12,002 bases of DNA from Planctomycetota bacterium (lineage in GTDB: Bacteria > Planctomycetota > Phycisphaerae > Sedimentisphaerales > Anaerohalosphaeraceae). The position numbers and the translations under genes were made by a program. Of the stretch, positions 6,255-12,002 are shown piece by piece (position 1 is the first letter of the stretch; the number at the start of each line of letters is the position of its first letter). The notes beneath the pieces are model-generated. The model did not search any database and was not told the origin of the DNA. It saw only the letters and a program-made list of their open reading frames with translations. The stretch is taken from contig JAGHBX010000546.1 in the NCBI GenBank assembly GCA_021160785.1, positions 1 through 12,002 of the forward strand. Direction: 5' to 3'.

Positions 6255-7631
6255 ATGCCTTATAGCTTGTTGCCGGTTTCAATAATTTGTATATTTATTT
6301 CGTTGCCGGTTATGGCGCAGGAGAATAATGCGAGTGATTTGAATTCATTGCTATCAAACATGGACGTTCATGGCTTTTACGAAATACGCTCAGGCTACCG
6401 CACAAGAAAAGACAAATTCGAGAAAGATATGTCCATCATGGAGACGCGCTTGCAACTCGATATTGCCGCGTATAACGACTGGGCGGATTTCAAGGTCAAG
6501 GGCGACATCATCGGCGATCTCGTAACCGAGGAGGGCGACTTCGACCTGCGCGAAGCGAACATGTCTGCAAGCCCGTTTGAATTCATGGACGTCAAGGTCG
6601 GGCGGCAGGTTCTCACCTGGGGTACGGGCGATCTGATCTTCATCAATGATTTGTTTCCCAAGGACTGGCAGTCCTTTTTCATCGGGAGGGATACGGAGTA
6701 CTTGAAGGCGCCGTCGGATGCGGTTAAGGCGAGCATATTCGGCGACCTTGCCAACGTTGACTTTGTTTATACGCCGCAGTTCGATTCGGACCGGTTTATC
6801 AGCGGCGAGCGTATCTCGTTCTGGGACGGCAATGTGCTTAGGCTCGCCGGGCGGGACAGGATTGTCCACACGAACAAGCCCAACCGGTGGTTCCGGGACG
6901 ACGAGTTTGCGGTGCGGGCCTATAAGAATATCAACAATTATGAGTATGCGCTTTACGGGTATTGGGGGTATTGGAAGAGTCCGGGCGGGCAGACGGCGGG
7001 GTCGAATCCCCAGGCGACTTTTCCGGATTTGAATGTTTACGGGGCGAGTGTGCGCGGCAACGTGGGCAAGGGAATAGGCAACCTCGAATTCGGATATTAC
7101 GAGTCTGCCGACGACTTGAACGGGACGAATCCCCTGGTGAATAACTCTCAGCTTCGGTTTCTGGCGGGATATTCGCAGGAGGTGGGCAAGGAGTTGACAG
7201 CCGGGGTGCAGTATTATGTTGAGCATATGCAGGACTATGGAGCGTATCTGGACAATCTGCCCGGCGGGCCCGCTGCGGATCGGGATCGGAGCGTGGTGAC
7301 ATTTCGCCTGACGAAACTACTGATGGAGCAGACGGTGATGCTGTCGCTGTTTACGTATTACTCACCGACCGACAAGGACGCTTACTTGCGACCCAGGATA
7401 AACTACAAAGTTACCGACGATCTGGCGCTGGAATGTGGAGCGAATATCTTTTCGGCGACCACCCGAACACGTTCTTCGGCCAGTTCCAGAACGACTCGAA
7501 CATCTACACCGCCATACGTTACACTTTTTAACAGTCGGTTCGGTGGGCTCTTAGACCACCGGCAACGCAACTGTTGGGACAATACGTTAGATGATTACTT
7601 TTGCATTTGGCGGCGCCATTTGTTACCATAA
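6255..7631 (+). CDS. Outer-membrane beta-barrel protein, frameshifted near its 3' end
   Basis: A signal peptide (about residues 1-21, ending LPVMAQ) is followed by alternating beta-strand sequence rich in aromatics, including VKVGRQVLTWGTGD, typical of DUF1302-like or porin-like barrels that accompany RND/MMPL transporters. As written, the frame ends at 7631 with 458 residues, but the last 58 or so (SATTRTRSSASS and beyond) are Ser/Thr/Arg-rich and not barrel-like. A one-base shift in the T-run 7449-7452 gives FFGDHPNTFFGQFQNDSN and then IYTAIRYTF, with a stop at 7529-7531: a 425-residue protein ending in Phe, as outer-membrane barrels require for BAM-dependent assembly. Hence one T has been lost, either by mutation or in the sequence. 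No convincing Shine-Dalgarno precedes ATG 6255, possibly because the toxin-antitoxin cassette replaced the original upstream region. It is the likely outer-membrane component of the export system. Confidence 0.75.
   Translation: MPYSLLPVSIICIFISLPVMAQENNASDLNSLLSNMDVHGFYEIRSGYRTRKDKFEKDMSIMETRLQLDIAAYNDWADFKVKGDIIGDLVTEEGDFDLREANMSASPFEFMDVKVGRQVLTWGTGDLIFINDLFPKDWQSFFIGRDTEYLKAPSDAVKASIFGDLANVDFVYTPQFDSDRFISGERISFWDGNVLRLAGRDRIVHTNKPNRWFRDDEFAVRAYKNINNYEYALYGYWGYWKSPGGQTAGSNPQATFPDLNVYGASVRGNVGKGIGNLEFGYYESADDLNGTNPLVNNSQLRFLAGYSQEVGKELTAGVQYYVEHMQDYGAYLDNLPGGPAADRDRSVVTFRLTKLLMEQTVMLSLFTYYSPTDKDAYLRPRINYKVTDDLALECGANIFSATTRTRSSASSRTTRTSTPPYVTLFNSRFGGLLDHRQRNCWDNTLDDYFCIWRRHLLP
7542..7560 (-). 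repeat. 19-nt hairpin repeat, copy 2 (inverted)
   Basis: Read on the minus strand this is GGTGGTCTAAGAGCCCACC, differing from copy 1 (4459-4477) at one position of 19. On the plus strand it forms an imperfect 8-bp stem with a CTT loop. It lies 10 bp beyond the reconstructed stop codon (7529-7531) of the beta-barrel gene, so like copy 1 it sits directly after a gene. This position also supports 7531 as the ancestral gene end. Confidence 0.65.
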
Positions 7632-7667
7632 GGCGGACGATTCACGTTGGTAAGGTGGTTATGCAGA

Positions 7668-9203
7668 ATGACTGATCGCAGGAAAGCTCATACGCGTTTG
7701 GGGGGGCTGAAGGCTCATATCCTTATTTTGATGGGGCTTTGGACGATTCTTGTGGGCGGGGTGCTGGCCTGGACCCTGGTGTGTCATGCAGTGGGAATGT
7801 TTGAATCTGCACGCCTTGAAGCACGATCCGCGTTCGAGAAGGATCTGGTATATCGCCGGTGGGCCGCCGGCCACGGGGGCGTATATGTGCCCGCCACCGA
7901 CGAGACACCGCCTAACGAACACCTGTCCCACGTGCCGGAACGTGACATCACTACGCCGTCCGGCCGAGCGTTGACCCTGGTGAACCCGGCGTATATGACG
8001 CGGCAGGTCCATGAGCTGGGATTGCGCAGCTACGGACTGAAGGGCAAGATCACCAGTCTTAATCTGATCAACCCGGGCAATGCCGCCGACGACTGGGAAA
8101 TCGAGGCGCTTGAGGTTGTCAAGGAGGGGGAGCCGGAGTTCAGTTCGCTGGAGATGATGGACGGCCAGGAGTACCTGCGTTTTATGGGGCCCCTTGTTAC
8201 CGAAGAAAGCTGTCTCAACTGTCATGCCAAACAGGGCTATAAGGTTGGCGACATCCGCGGCGGTATCAGTATTTCAGTGCCGATGGCGCCGCGGCGGGCG
8301 GTGGCGCAGCAGCATGTCGTATCTCTGGCGGTGGGCCACGGTGTGATATGGCTGCTCGGAATGGCGGGCATTGTGGTGGCGGGACGACGCATTGCGACGC
8401 AAATCCGAGAGCGTGATCGGGCACAGGACGCACTGGAGAGGCAGCACCAGCGACTGGAAGAACTTGTGCTGGAACGAACGACCCAACTGCGGCAAACCAA
8501 TCTAAAACTCACGTCTGAGATGGACGACCGCAAACGACTCGAACAGGAACTGCTCGATATCAGCGAAAGGGAACAGAGGCGTATCGGGCGGGAGCTTCAC
8601 GACAGCCTCGGGCAGCAGTTGACCGGCGCCGCCATCATGAGCAAGGTGCTGCAAGGGAAACTTGACGTTGCCTCCGCCGACCACGGCGCAGAAGCCGCTC
8701 AGATTACGCGCCTGATCAATCAGGCAATCGACCAGACGCGCAGCCTGTCGCGGGGATTGCAGCCCGTCGATGTCGAATCCGGCGGGCTTGTCCCGGCGCT
8801 GGAGATGCTGACCGCATCCACGCGGGACCTGTTCGGCATCGACTGTACATTCACGCCCGACGCCGATATCCAGATAGATGATCCTGCTATCGGAATAAAC
8901 CTCTATCGAATCACCCAGGAAGCGATCACCAATGCCATCAAGCATGGACAGTCAAAGCAGATCGATATCTCACTTGGAGCGGATGACGGGGCGTATCGGC
9001 TGGCAATTGCCTCCGACGGCAAGGATTTTGCCTTGTCGACGGGCGATACGACCGGTATGGGATTGCGCATCATGGCCTATCGTGCTCAGGCGATGGGTGG
9101 ATATGTCGATATAAGCAGAGGCGCCGACGGCGGAACAATTGTCAGTTGTTGGTGTCCGATAGAACAATCTGACAAACAAAAAGAATCGGGAACCAAATCA
9201 TGA
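7668..9203 (+). CDS. Membrane histidine kinase with Tll0287-like (DUF3365) haem-binding sensor domain
   Basis: This 511-residue sensor kinase has a transmembrane helix at about 18-40 and an extracytoplasmic DUF3365/Tll0287-like domain. The domain contains the c-type haem motif C182-L-N-C185-H186 followed by KQGYKVGDIRGGISISVP, then a second helix (about 215-238) and a cytoplasmic coiled coil (about 240-290). The kinase is of the HisKA_3/NarX type: ERRIGRELHDSLGQQL-like H-box with H311, N-box with N422 (EAITNAIKHG) and G-box G463-M-G465. It probably senses redox state, oxygen or a small gas through haem and phosphorylates the adjacent NarL-type regulator; the ligand is inferred. ATG 7668 is chosen because AAGGTGG lies nine bases upstream; a TTG seven codons earlier would put that Shine-Dalgarno inside the gene. 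The stop overlaps the regulator start as ATGA. Only weak promoter-like hexamers occur in the gap before it. Confidence 0.9.
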   Translation: MTDRRKAHTRLGGLKAHILILMGLWTILVGGVLAWTLVCHAVGMFESARLEARSAFEKDLVYRRWAAGHGGVYVPATDETPPNEHLSHVPERDITTPSGRALTLVNPAYMTRQVHELGLRSYGLKGKITSLNLINPGNAADDWEIEALEVVKEGEPEFSSLEMMDGQEYLRFMGPLVTEESCLNCHAKQGYKVGDIRGGISISVPMAPRRAVAQQHVVSLAVGHGVIWLLGMAGIVVAGRRIATQIRERDRAQDALERQHQRLEELVLERTTQLRQTNLKLTSEMDDRKRLEQELLDISEREQRRIGRELHDSLGQQLTGAAIMSKVLQGKLDVASADHGAEAAQITRLINQAIDQTRSLSRGLQPVDVESGGLVPALEMLTASTRDLFGIDCTFTPDADIQIDDPAIGINLYRITQEAITNAIKHGQSKQIDISLGADDGAYRLAIASDGKDFALSTGDTTGMGLRIMAYRAQAMGGYVDISRGADGGTIVSCWCPIEQSDKQKESGTKS

Positions 9204-9883
9204 CAAAGGACTCACATCCAGGTCGTCAACCAGCCGGCGTATCAAAGATAATCATTGTGGATGATCATCCGATAGTGCGGCAGGGATTAGCTGCGCTTAT
9301 CAACCAGCAGGAGGATATGGAAGTCTGCGCCCAGGCCGCCAACGGCCGGGAGGCGATGGAGCAAATCGGCAAGTTCAAGCCCGATCTGGTCACGATCGAC
9401 CTTACGTTAGGCGAGTTGGGAGGGCTGGAACTGATCAAGAATATCAAATCGCGATATCCGGATCTCCCGATGCTGGTCATATCGATACATGATGAATCGC
9501 TGTATGCCGAGCGTGTCCTCCGGGCCGGGGCAAGAGGATACATCATGAAACAGGAGGCGACCGAGAATGTAACGGAGGCGATTGGCAGGGTCCTTGCGGG
9601 TCAGGTTTATGTAAGTGAGTGCATGTCCGATCGCATAGTGAAATCGTTCCTCGACGGGACAGCGAAAAGTCAAGTCCCCGCCGTCGGCGCCCTGAGCGAT
9701 CGGGAACTGGAGGTTTTTCAATTGATTGGTCAGGGGTACGGAACCCGCAAAATAGCCGAAATGCTGCACCTTAGCATCAAAACGATAGAGACCTATCGAG
9801 CGCATATCAAGTTTAAACTGGACCTTGACGATGCCGCCCATCTGCTGCAATACGCCGTGCAGTGGGTCGGCAGCCAGTCATAG
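9200..9883 (+). CDS. NarL/FixJ-family response regulator (REC plus LuxR-type HTH)
   Basis: This 227-residue transcriptional regulator is paired with the upstream haem-type kinase. The receiver domain (about residues 16-135) has the acidic pair D21/D22, phospho-acceptor D67, S95 in place of the usual Thr/Ser switch, and K117. The C-terminal LuxR-type helix-turn-helix (about 160-222) starts LSDRELEVFQLIGQG and contains the recognition region KIAEMLHLSIKTIETYRAHI. The ATG overlaps the kinase stop (ATGA), so the two are translated as a pair. The target genes are not shown by the sequence; the export operon and the oxidative-stress genes are the nearest candidates. Confidence 0.92.
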   Translation: MTKDSHPGRQPAGVSKIIIVDDHPIVRQGLAALINQQEDMEVCAQAANGREAMEQIGKFKPDLVTIDLTLGELGGLELIKNIKSRYPDLPMLVISIHDESLYAERVLRAGARGYIMKQEATENVTEAIGRVLAGQVYVSECMSDRIVKSFLDGTAKSQVPAVGALSDRELEVFQLIGQGYGTRKIAEMLHLSIKTIETYRAHIKFKLDLDDAAHLLQYAVQWVGSQS

Positions 9884-9998
9884 ACGGTAATTTCCCCTAT
9901 GAAACGATAGCGCTGCACCTTATGCCAAATCCATCCTCAGCCCCGATGGTCCCGGCGAACCATTTCTTCCATGCAGGATTATATTGGTGTAGGTTGTA

Positions 9999-10037
9999 AG
10001 CGGCGGCAAGACGCCGCTGCCGCTTCACAGTGAAGCG
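9999..10037 (+). promoter_or_regulatory. Two adjacent inverted repeats upstream of the receiver-only regulator
   Basis: AGCGGCG-GCAAGA-CGCCGCT (9999-10018) forms a 7-bp GC-rich stem with a 6-base loop. Three bases later CGCTTCAC-A-GTGAAGCG (10021-10037) is a near-perfect palindrome with 8-bp arms around one base. Neither is followed by a T-run, so a simple terminator is unlikely. They lie 47-85 bp before the next start codon. They could be an operator, an attenuator-like leader structure or an mRNA processing site. The rest of the gap 9884-10083 shows no gene. Confidence 0.4.
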
Positions 10038-10083
10038 TGTGTGGTCAGTGTGCGGTACGTAAAATAATATCGGTGGGATCGTA

Positions 10084-10542
10084 ATGGCTGAAAACGACAG
10101 GAACAATCGCGGGCGGAGCAAGAAGCAGATAATGATTGTGGATGATCACGCCGTTGTGCGAGAAGGACTTACGCGGCTTATCTGCGCAGCCAACGGGCTT
10201 GACGTGTGCGGCGGGGCGCAGAACGCCGTCGAAGCAATGAAGATTCTCGCCGCAGAGCCGGTGGACCTTGTGATCATGGATATCTCCATCGAAGGGATGA
10301 GCGGCATCCAACTGACCGAAAAGATCAAGTCTCTCTATCCTGACCTGCCTGTGATTATGCTTACGATTCATGATGACCCGGTGTATGCCAGACGCGCGTT
10401 TCGCGCCGGCGCCGGCGGTTATATCGCAAAAGATGAGGCCTCTGAAAGCGTCATCAAGGCGATCCGGCGAGTCCTGAGAGGAAAATCGTATATCAGCGAC
10501 AGAATCGTCCAGCAAATCATTGCTGCAAGGGCGTCGCGGTAA
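10084..10542 (+). CDS. Receiver-only response regulator, NarL-type paralogue lacking HTH
   Basis: This 152-residue protein consists of one receiver domain with all key residues: D20/D21, phospho-acceptor D66, T94 and K116. It resembles the receiver of the upstream NarL-type regulator closely: both have IVDDH-x-VR-x-GL, KIKS-x-YPDLP, IHD and RAGA-x-GYI. It keeps the linker-like SYISDRIVQQI segment and then stops before any HTH domain, and no HTH remnant is visible downstream. GGTGGGA five bases upstream supports the ATG. A duplicated and shortened regulator is the simplest origin. It could act as a phosphate sink, or control a partner by protein contact. Both are inference. It ends 33 bp before an intrinsic terminator. 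Confidence 0.88.
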   Translation: MAENDRNNRGRSKKQIMIVDDHAVVREGLTRLICAANGLDVCGGAQNAVEAMKILAAEPVDLVIMDISIEGMSGIQLTEKIKSLYPDLPVIMLTIHDDPVYARRAFRAGAGGYIAKDEASESVIKAIRRVLRGKSYISDRIVQQIIAARASR

Positions 10543-10575
10543 CGACAGCGGAAAAGCCTGGGTTTATACAGAACG

Positions 10576-10604
10576 GGCTCTCGCGTTGAGAGCCGTGTGT
10601 TTTT
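10576..10604 (+). terminator. Rho-independent terminator after the signalling genes
   Basis: GGCTCTC-GCGTT-GAGAGCC is a perfect 7-bp GC-rich stem with a 5-base loop (10576-10594), followed by GTGTGTTTTT (10595-10604). It lies 34 bp after the receiver-only regulator and separates it from the rubrerythrin transcript. Confidence 0.75.
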
Positions 10605-10617
10605 ACAATAATTATTT
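10603..10617 (+). promoter_or_regulatory. PerR-box-like sequence upstream of rubrerythrin
   Basis: TTACAATAATTATTT matches 11 of the 14 defined positions of the Bacillus PerR box TTATAATNATTATAA (mismatches at positions 4, 14 and 15). It contains TACAAT, a good -10 match, though no clear -35 is present at the right distance. It is 21 bp before the rubrerythrin start. PerR control of rubrerythrin is known in several anaerobes, so the position is meaningful, but AT-rich sequence can match by chance. Confidence 0.4.
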
Positions 10618-10638
10618 GAAGAAAGTGAGGCATGTTCA

Positions 10639-11211
10639 GTGGAACTAAAGGGAAGCAAGACAGAGAAGAACATTCTAACCGCTTTTGCGGGTGAGTCTCA
10701 GGCCCGTAACAAGTACACCTACTTTGCGAGTCAGGCGAAGAAGGAAGGTTATGAACAGATTAAGGCAATTTTCACAGAAACCGCCGATCAGGAAAAGGCC
10801 CACGCCAAGAGCCTTTTCAAACGGCTCGCCGGCGGCGATGCAATGGTGAGTGCGGCATTCCCCGCCGGTGTCATAGGAACTACCGCGCAAAATCTCAAAT
10901 CTGCTGCGGCGGGTGAGGACTACGAAACCACCGAAATGTATCCCGGCTTTGCAAAAGTTGCCGAAGACGAAGGCTTCAGGGAAATCGCGGCTCTTTTCAG
11001 GAGTATCGCCGTTGCCGAAGAACGCCACAGGGACCGATATCTGGCCTTGCTCGCCAACGTCGAAGAGGGCAAAGTCTTCACGCGTCCGATTCCCGTCCGG
11101 TGGATTTGCAGAAACTGCGGATACGTCCACGAAGGAACAGATGCGGTAAACGTGTGCCCGGCCTGCGCGCATGGACAGGCATATTTTGAACTGGAGGCGG
11201 TAAACTACTGA
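10639..11211 (+). CDS. rbr: Rubrerythrin (di-iron peroxidase with rubredoxin domain)
   Basis: This 190-residue cytoplasmic protein reduces hydrogen peroxide in anaerobes with electrons from rubredoxin-type donors. The N-terminal ferritin-like domain shows the expected di-iron ligands: E19, E52/H55 (ETADQEKAH), E93 and E96 (GEDYETTEMYP) and E127/H130 (AEERH). The C-terminal rubredoxin-like domain has C157-x2-C160 and C173-x2-C176 in the usual setting. Length is typical. The start is GTG 10639, placed eight bases after GTGAGG and giving the family's normal MELKGSKTEKN start; ATG 10632 is out of frame. The gene follows a terminator and a PerR-box-like site, so it probably begins a separate transcript. 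Confidence 0.95.
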   Translation: MELKGSKTEKNILTAFAGESQARNKYTYFASQAKKEGYEQIKAIFTETADQEKAHAKSLFKRLAGGDAMVSAAFPAGVIGTTAQNLKSAAAGEDYETTEMYPGFAKVAEDEGFREIAALFRSIAVAEERHRDRYLALLANVEEGKVFTRPIPVRWICRNCGYVHEGTDAVNVCPACAHGQAYFELEAVNY

Positions 11212-11403
11212 TTATGGTCAAGATGCCCGCTGCTTTCGCCGATTTATGGTCTACAGGTACTAAATGGGGCGGTTTCCTGACGGATCATTACGGCAGGGCG
11301 GTTGTGGCGTCGTCAAGCTGCTCGGGACAAAACCGGCTGGATTTATCGTCTCGGCAATGTATTGAGTATGCTGATTATATCAGGCTGTGAAAGGAGTTGT
11401 AAA

Positions 11404-11919
11404 ATGAAAGTACGAACAGGTGTGGTAACGATGAAGGGCAACGTGTTGACCCTTCAGGGAAACGATATCGAGGCGGGAGACAAGGCGCCGGACTTCGAGG
11501 TCCTTGACAACGACCTGTCGACGGTGAAACTATCGGATTACACCGGCAAGGTTGTGATTATTTCATCCTTGCCCTCGCTGGATACGCCGGTCTGCGATAT
11601 TCAGACCAGGAAGTTCAACGAAGAGGCGGCAAAGCTCTCCACCGATGCAGTCGTGCTGACGATCAGTATGGACCTGCCTTTTGCACAGAAACGGTGGTGC
11701 GGCGCCGCCGGCGTTGACAACGTCCGGACACTTTCAGATCACAGAGACGCCTCGTTCGCCACGGCGTTCGGAGTGCTGATCACGGAACTTCGCCTGCTGG
11801 CGCGGGCGGTTTTTGTTGTGGACAAGGCCGGCACGGTACACTATGTTCAGATCGTTGACGAATTGACGAATGAGCCGGATTATGAGGCTGCGATTGACGC
11901 GGCCAGAGCGTTGCTGTGA
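11404..11919 (+). CDS. tpx: Thiol peroxidase (Tpx, atypical 2-Cys peroxiredoxin)
   Basis: This 171-residue thioredoxin-fold peroxidase reduces hydrogen and organic peroxides. The peroxidatic cysteine C64 lies in SLDTPVCDIQ and the resolving cysteine C99 in QKRWCGAAG, 35 residues apart, as expected for Tpx rather than AhpC. Start ATG 11404 is chosen because AAGGAG lies seven bases upstream and it restores the normal family length; a longer frame from 11302 has no such support. It follows rubrerythrin by 192 bp with no terminator visible between them, and precedes the desulfoferrodoxin start by 49 bp. The three together form an anaerobe's oxygen-detoxification set. Confidence 0.93.
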   Translation: MKVRTGVVTMKGNVLTLQGNDIEAGDKAPDFEVLDNDLSTVKLSDYTGKVVIISSLPSLDTPVCDIQTRKFNEEAAKLSTDAVVLTISMDLPFAQKRWCGAAGVDNVRTLSDHRDASFATAFGVLITELRLLARAVFVVDKAGTVHYVQIVDELTNEPDYEAAIDAARALL

Positions 11920-11968
11920 ATGATGTTACTAAAATCAGGATTAAGGAAAAGCGAGAAAGGACTACGAA

Positions 11969-12002
11969 ATGACAGAGAGACTACAAATCTATAAATGTAT
12001 GG
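11969..12002 (+). CDS. Desulfoferrodoxin (superoxide reductase), 5' fragment
   Basis: Only 11 codons are inside the window (MTERLQIYKCM). The start MTERLQ-x-YKC, with a cysteine at position 10 expected to begin a CxxC pair, is the standard N-terminus of desulfoferrodoxin-type superoxide reductases with a desulforedoxin iron site. AGAAAGGA (11954-11961) sits seven bases before the ATG. The enzyme would reduce superoxide to peroxide, which the adjacent rubrerythrin and thiol peroxidase could then remove. The call rests on few residues plus context. Confidence 0.75.
   Translation, partial: MTERLQIYKCM

Noticed and set aside
6390..7226. 278-codon minus-strand frame opposite the barrel gene
   Set aside because: Pro/Arg/Ile-rich shadow of the beta-barrel gene with no domain signature.
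7601..7629. TTGCAT-N17-TACCAT as a promoter for the histidine kinase
   Set aside because: Only about 3/6 and 4/6 matches to consensus, too weak to claim as a feature.
11214..11390. 58-codon frame between rubrerythrin and thiol peroxidase
   Set aside because: It starts at ATG 11214 and ends 13 bp before tpx, but its nearest Shine-Dalgarno-like GGAGG is 16 bases away, no family is recognised, and the composition (many Ser, Arg, scattered Trp and Cys) looks random.
1..12002. CRISPR array, tRNA, rRNA or insertion sequence
   Set aside because: No spaced direct repeats, no tRNA-like cloverleaf and no transposase frame were seen on either strand.

Overview
The window reads as chromosomal DNA from an anaerobic, diderm (two-membrane) bacterium. 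The evidence is an outer-membrane beta-barrel, a LolA-like periplasmic protein, and a cluster of rubrerythrin, thiol peroxidase and the start of a desulfoferrodoxin, a set typical of strict anaerobes that must survive oxygen. Codon use is moderately GC-rich. An anaerobic planctomycete (Phycisphaerae type) or a desulfobacterial lineage would fit, but the sequence alone does not decide. All recognisable genes lie on the + strand.

Region 1 (194-7631) looks like an envelope transport operon. It has a membrane polyferredoxin of the NapH/Fer4_5 type, a large RND/MMPL-family transporter with a cysteine-bearing C-terminal extension, a tiny DUF2892 membrane protein, a LolA-like outer-membrane lipoprotein-sorting protein, and an outer-membrane beta-barrel. 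Inner-membrane pump, periplasmic carrier and outer-membrane barrel together suggest movement of a lipid or another hydrophobic substrate across the envelope; the polyferredoxin at the head adds a possible redox link. The barrel gene carries a 1-base frameshift close to its 3' end. Restoring the frame gives a 425-residue protein ending in a classical C-terminal aromatic beta-strand.

Between the LolA-like gene and the barrel gene sits an AT-richer insert (about 5315-6254) with its own sigma70-like promoter (TTGACT, 17 bp, TATGCT). It encodes an intact MntA-type nucleotidyltransferase antitoxin and a HepT (HEPN) toxin remnant with an internal deletion and frameshift. This is a decaying MNT-HEPN toxin-antitoxin cassette.

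Region 2 (7668-10594) is signal transduction. A membrane histidine kinase with a Tll0287-like (DUF3365) haem-binding sensor domain (CxxCH) overlaps by ATGA with a NarL/FixJ response regulator. About 200 bp further on is a paralogous receiver-only response regulator that ends before any HTH domain and is followed by a strong intrinsic terminator.

Region 3 (10603-12002) is oxidative-stress defence. A PerR-box-like sequence precedes rubrerythrin; thiol peroxidase follows, and then the first 11 codons of a desulfoferrodoxin (superoxide reductase) cut off by the window edge. A haem/redox-type sensor next to these genes suggests that the two-component system responds to oxygen or redox state, but the sequence does not show which promoters it controls.

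Two near-identical 19-nt hairpins in opposite orientation (4459-4477 and 7542-7560) lie just after the stop codons of the DUF2892 and (reconstructed) barrel genes and look like members of a dispersed repeat family.
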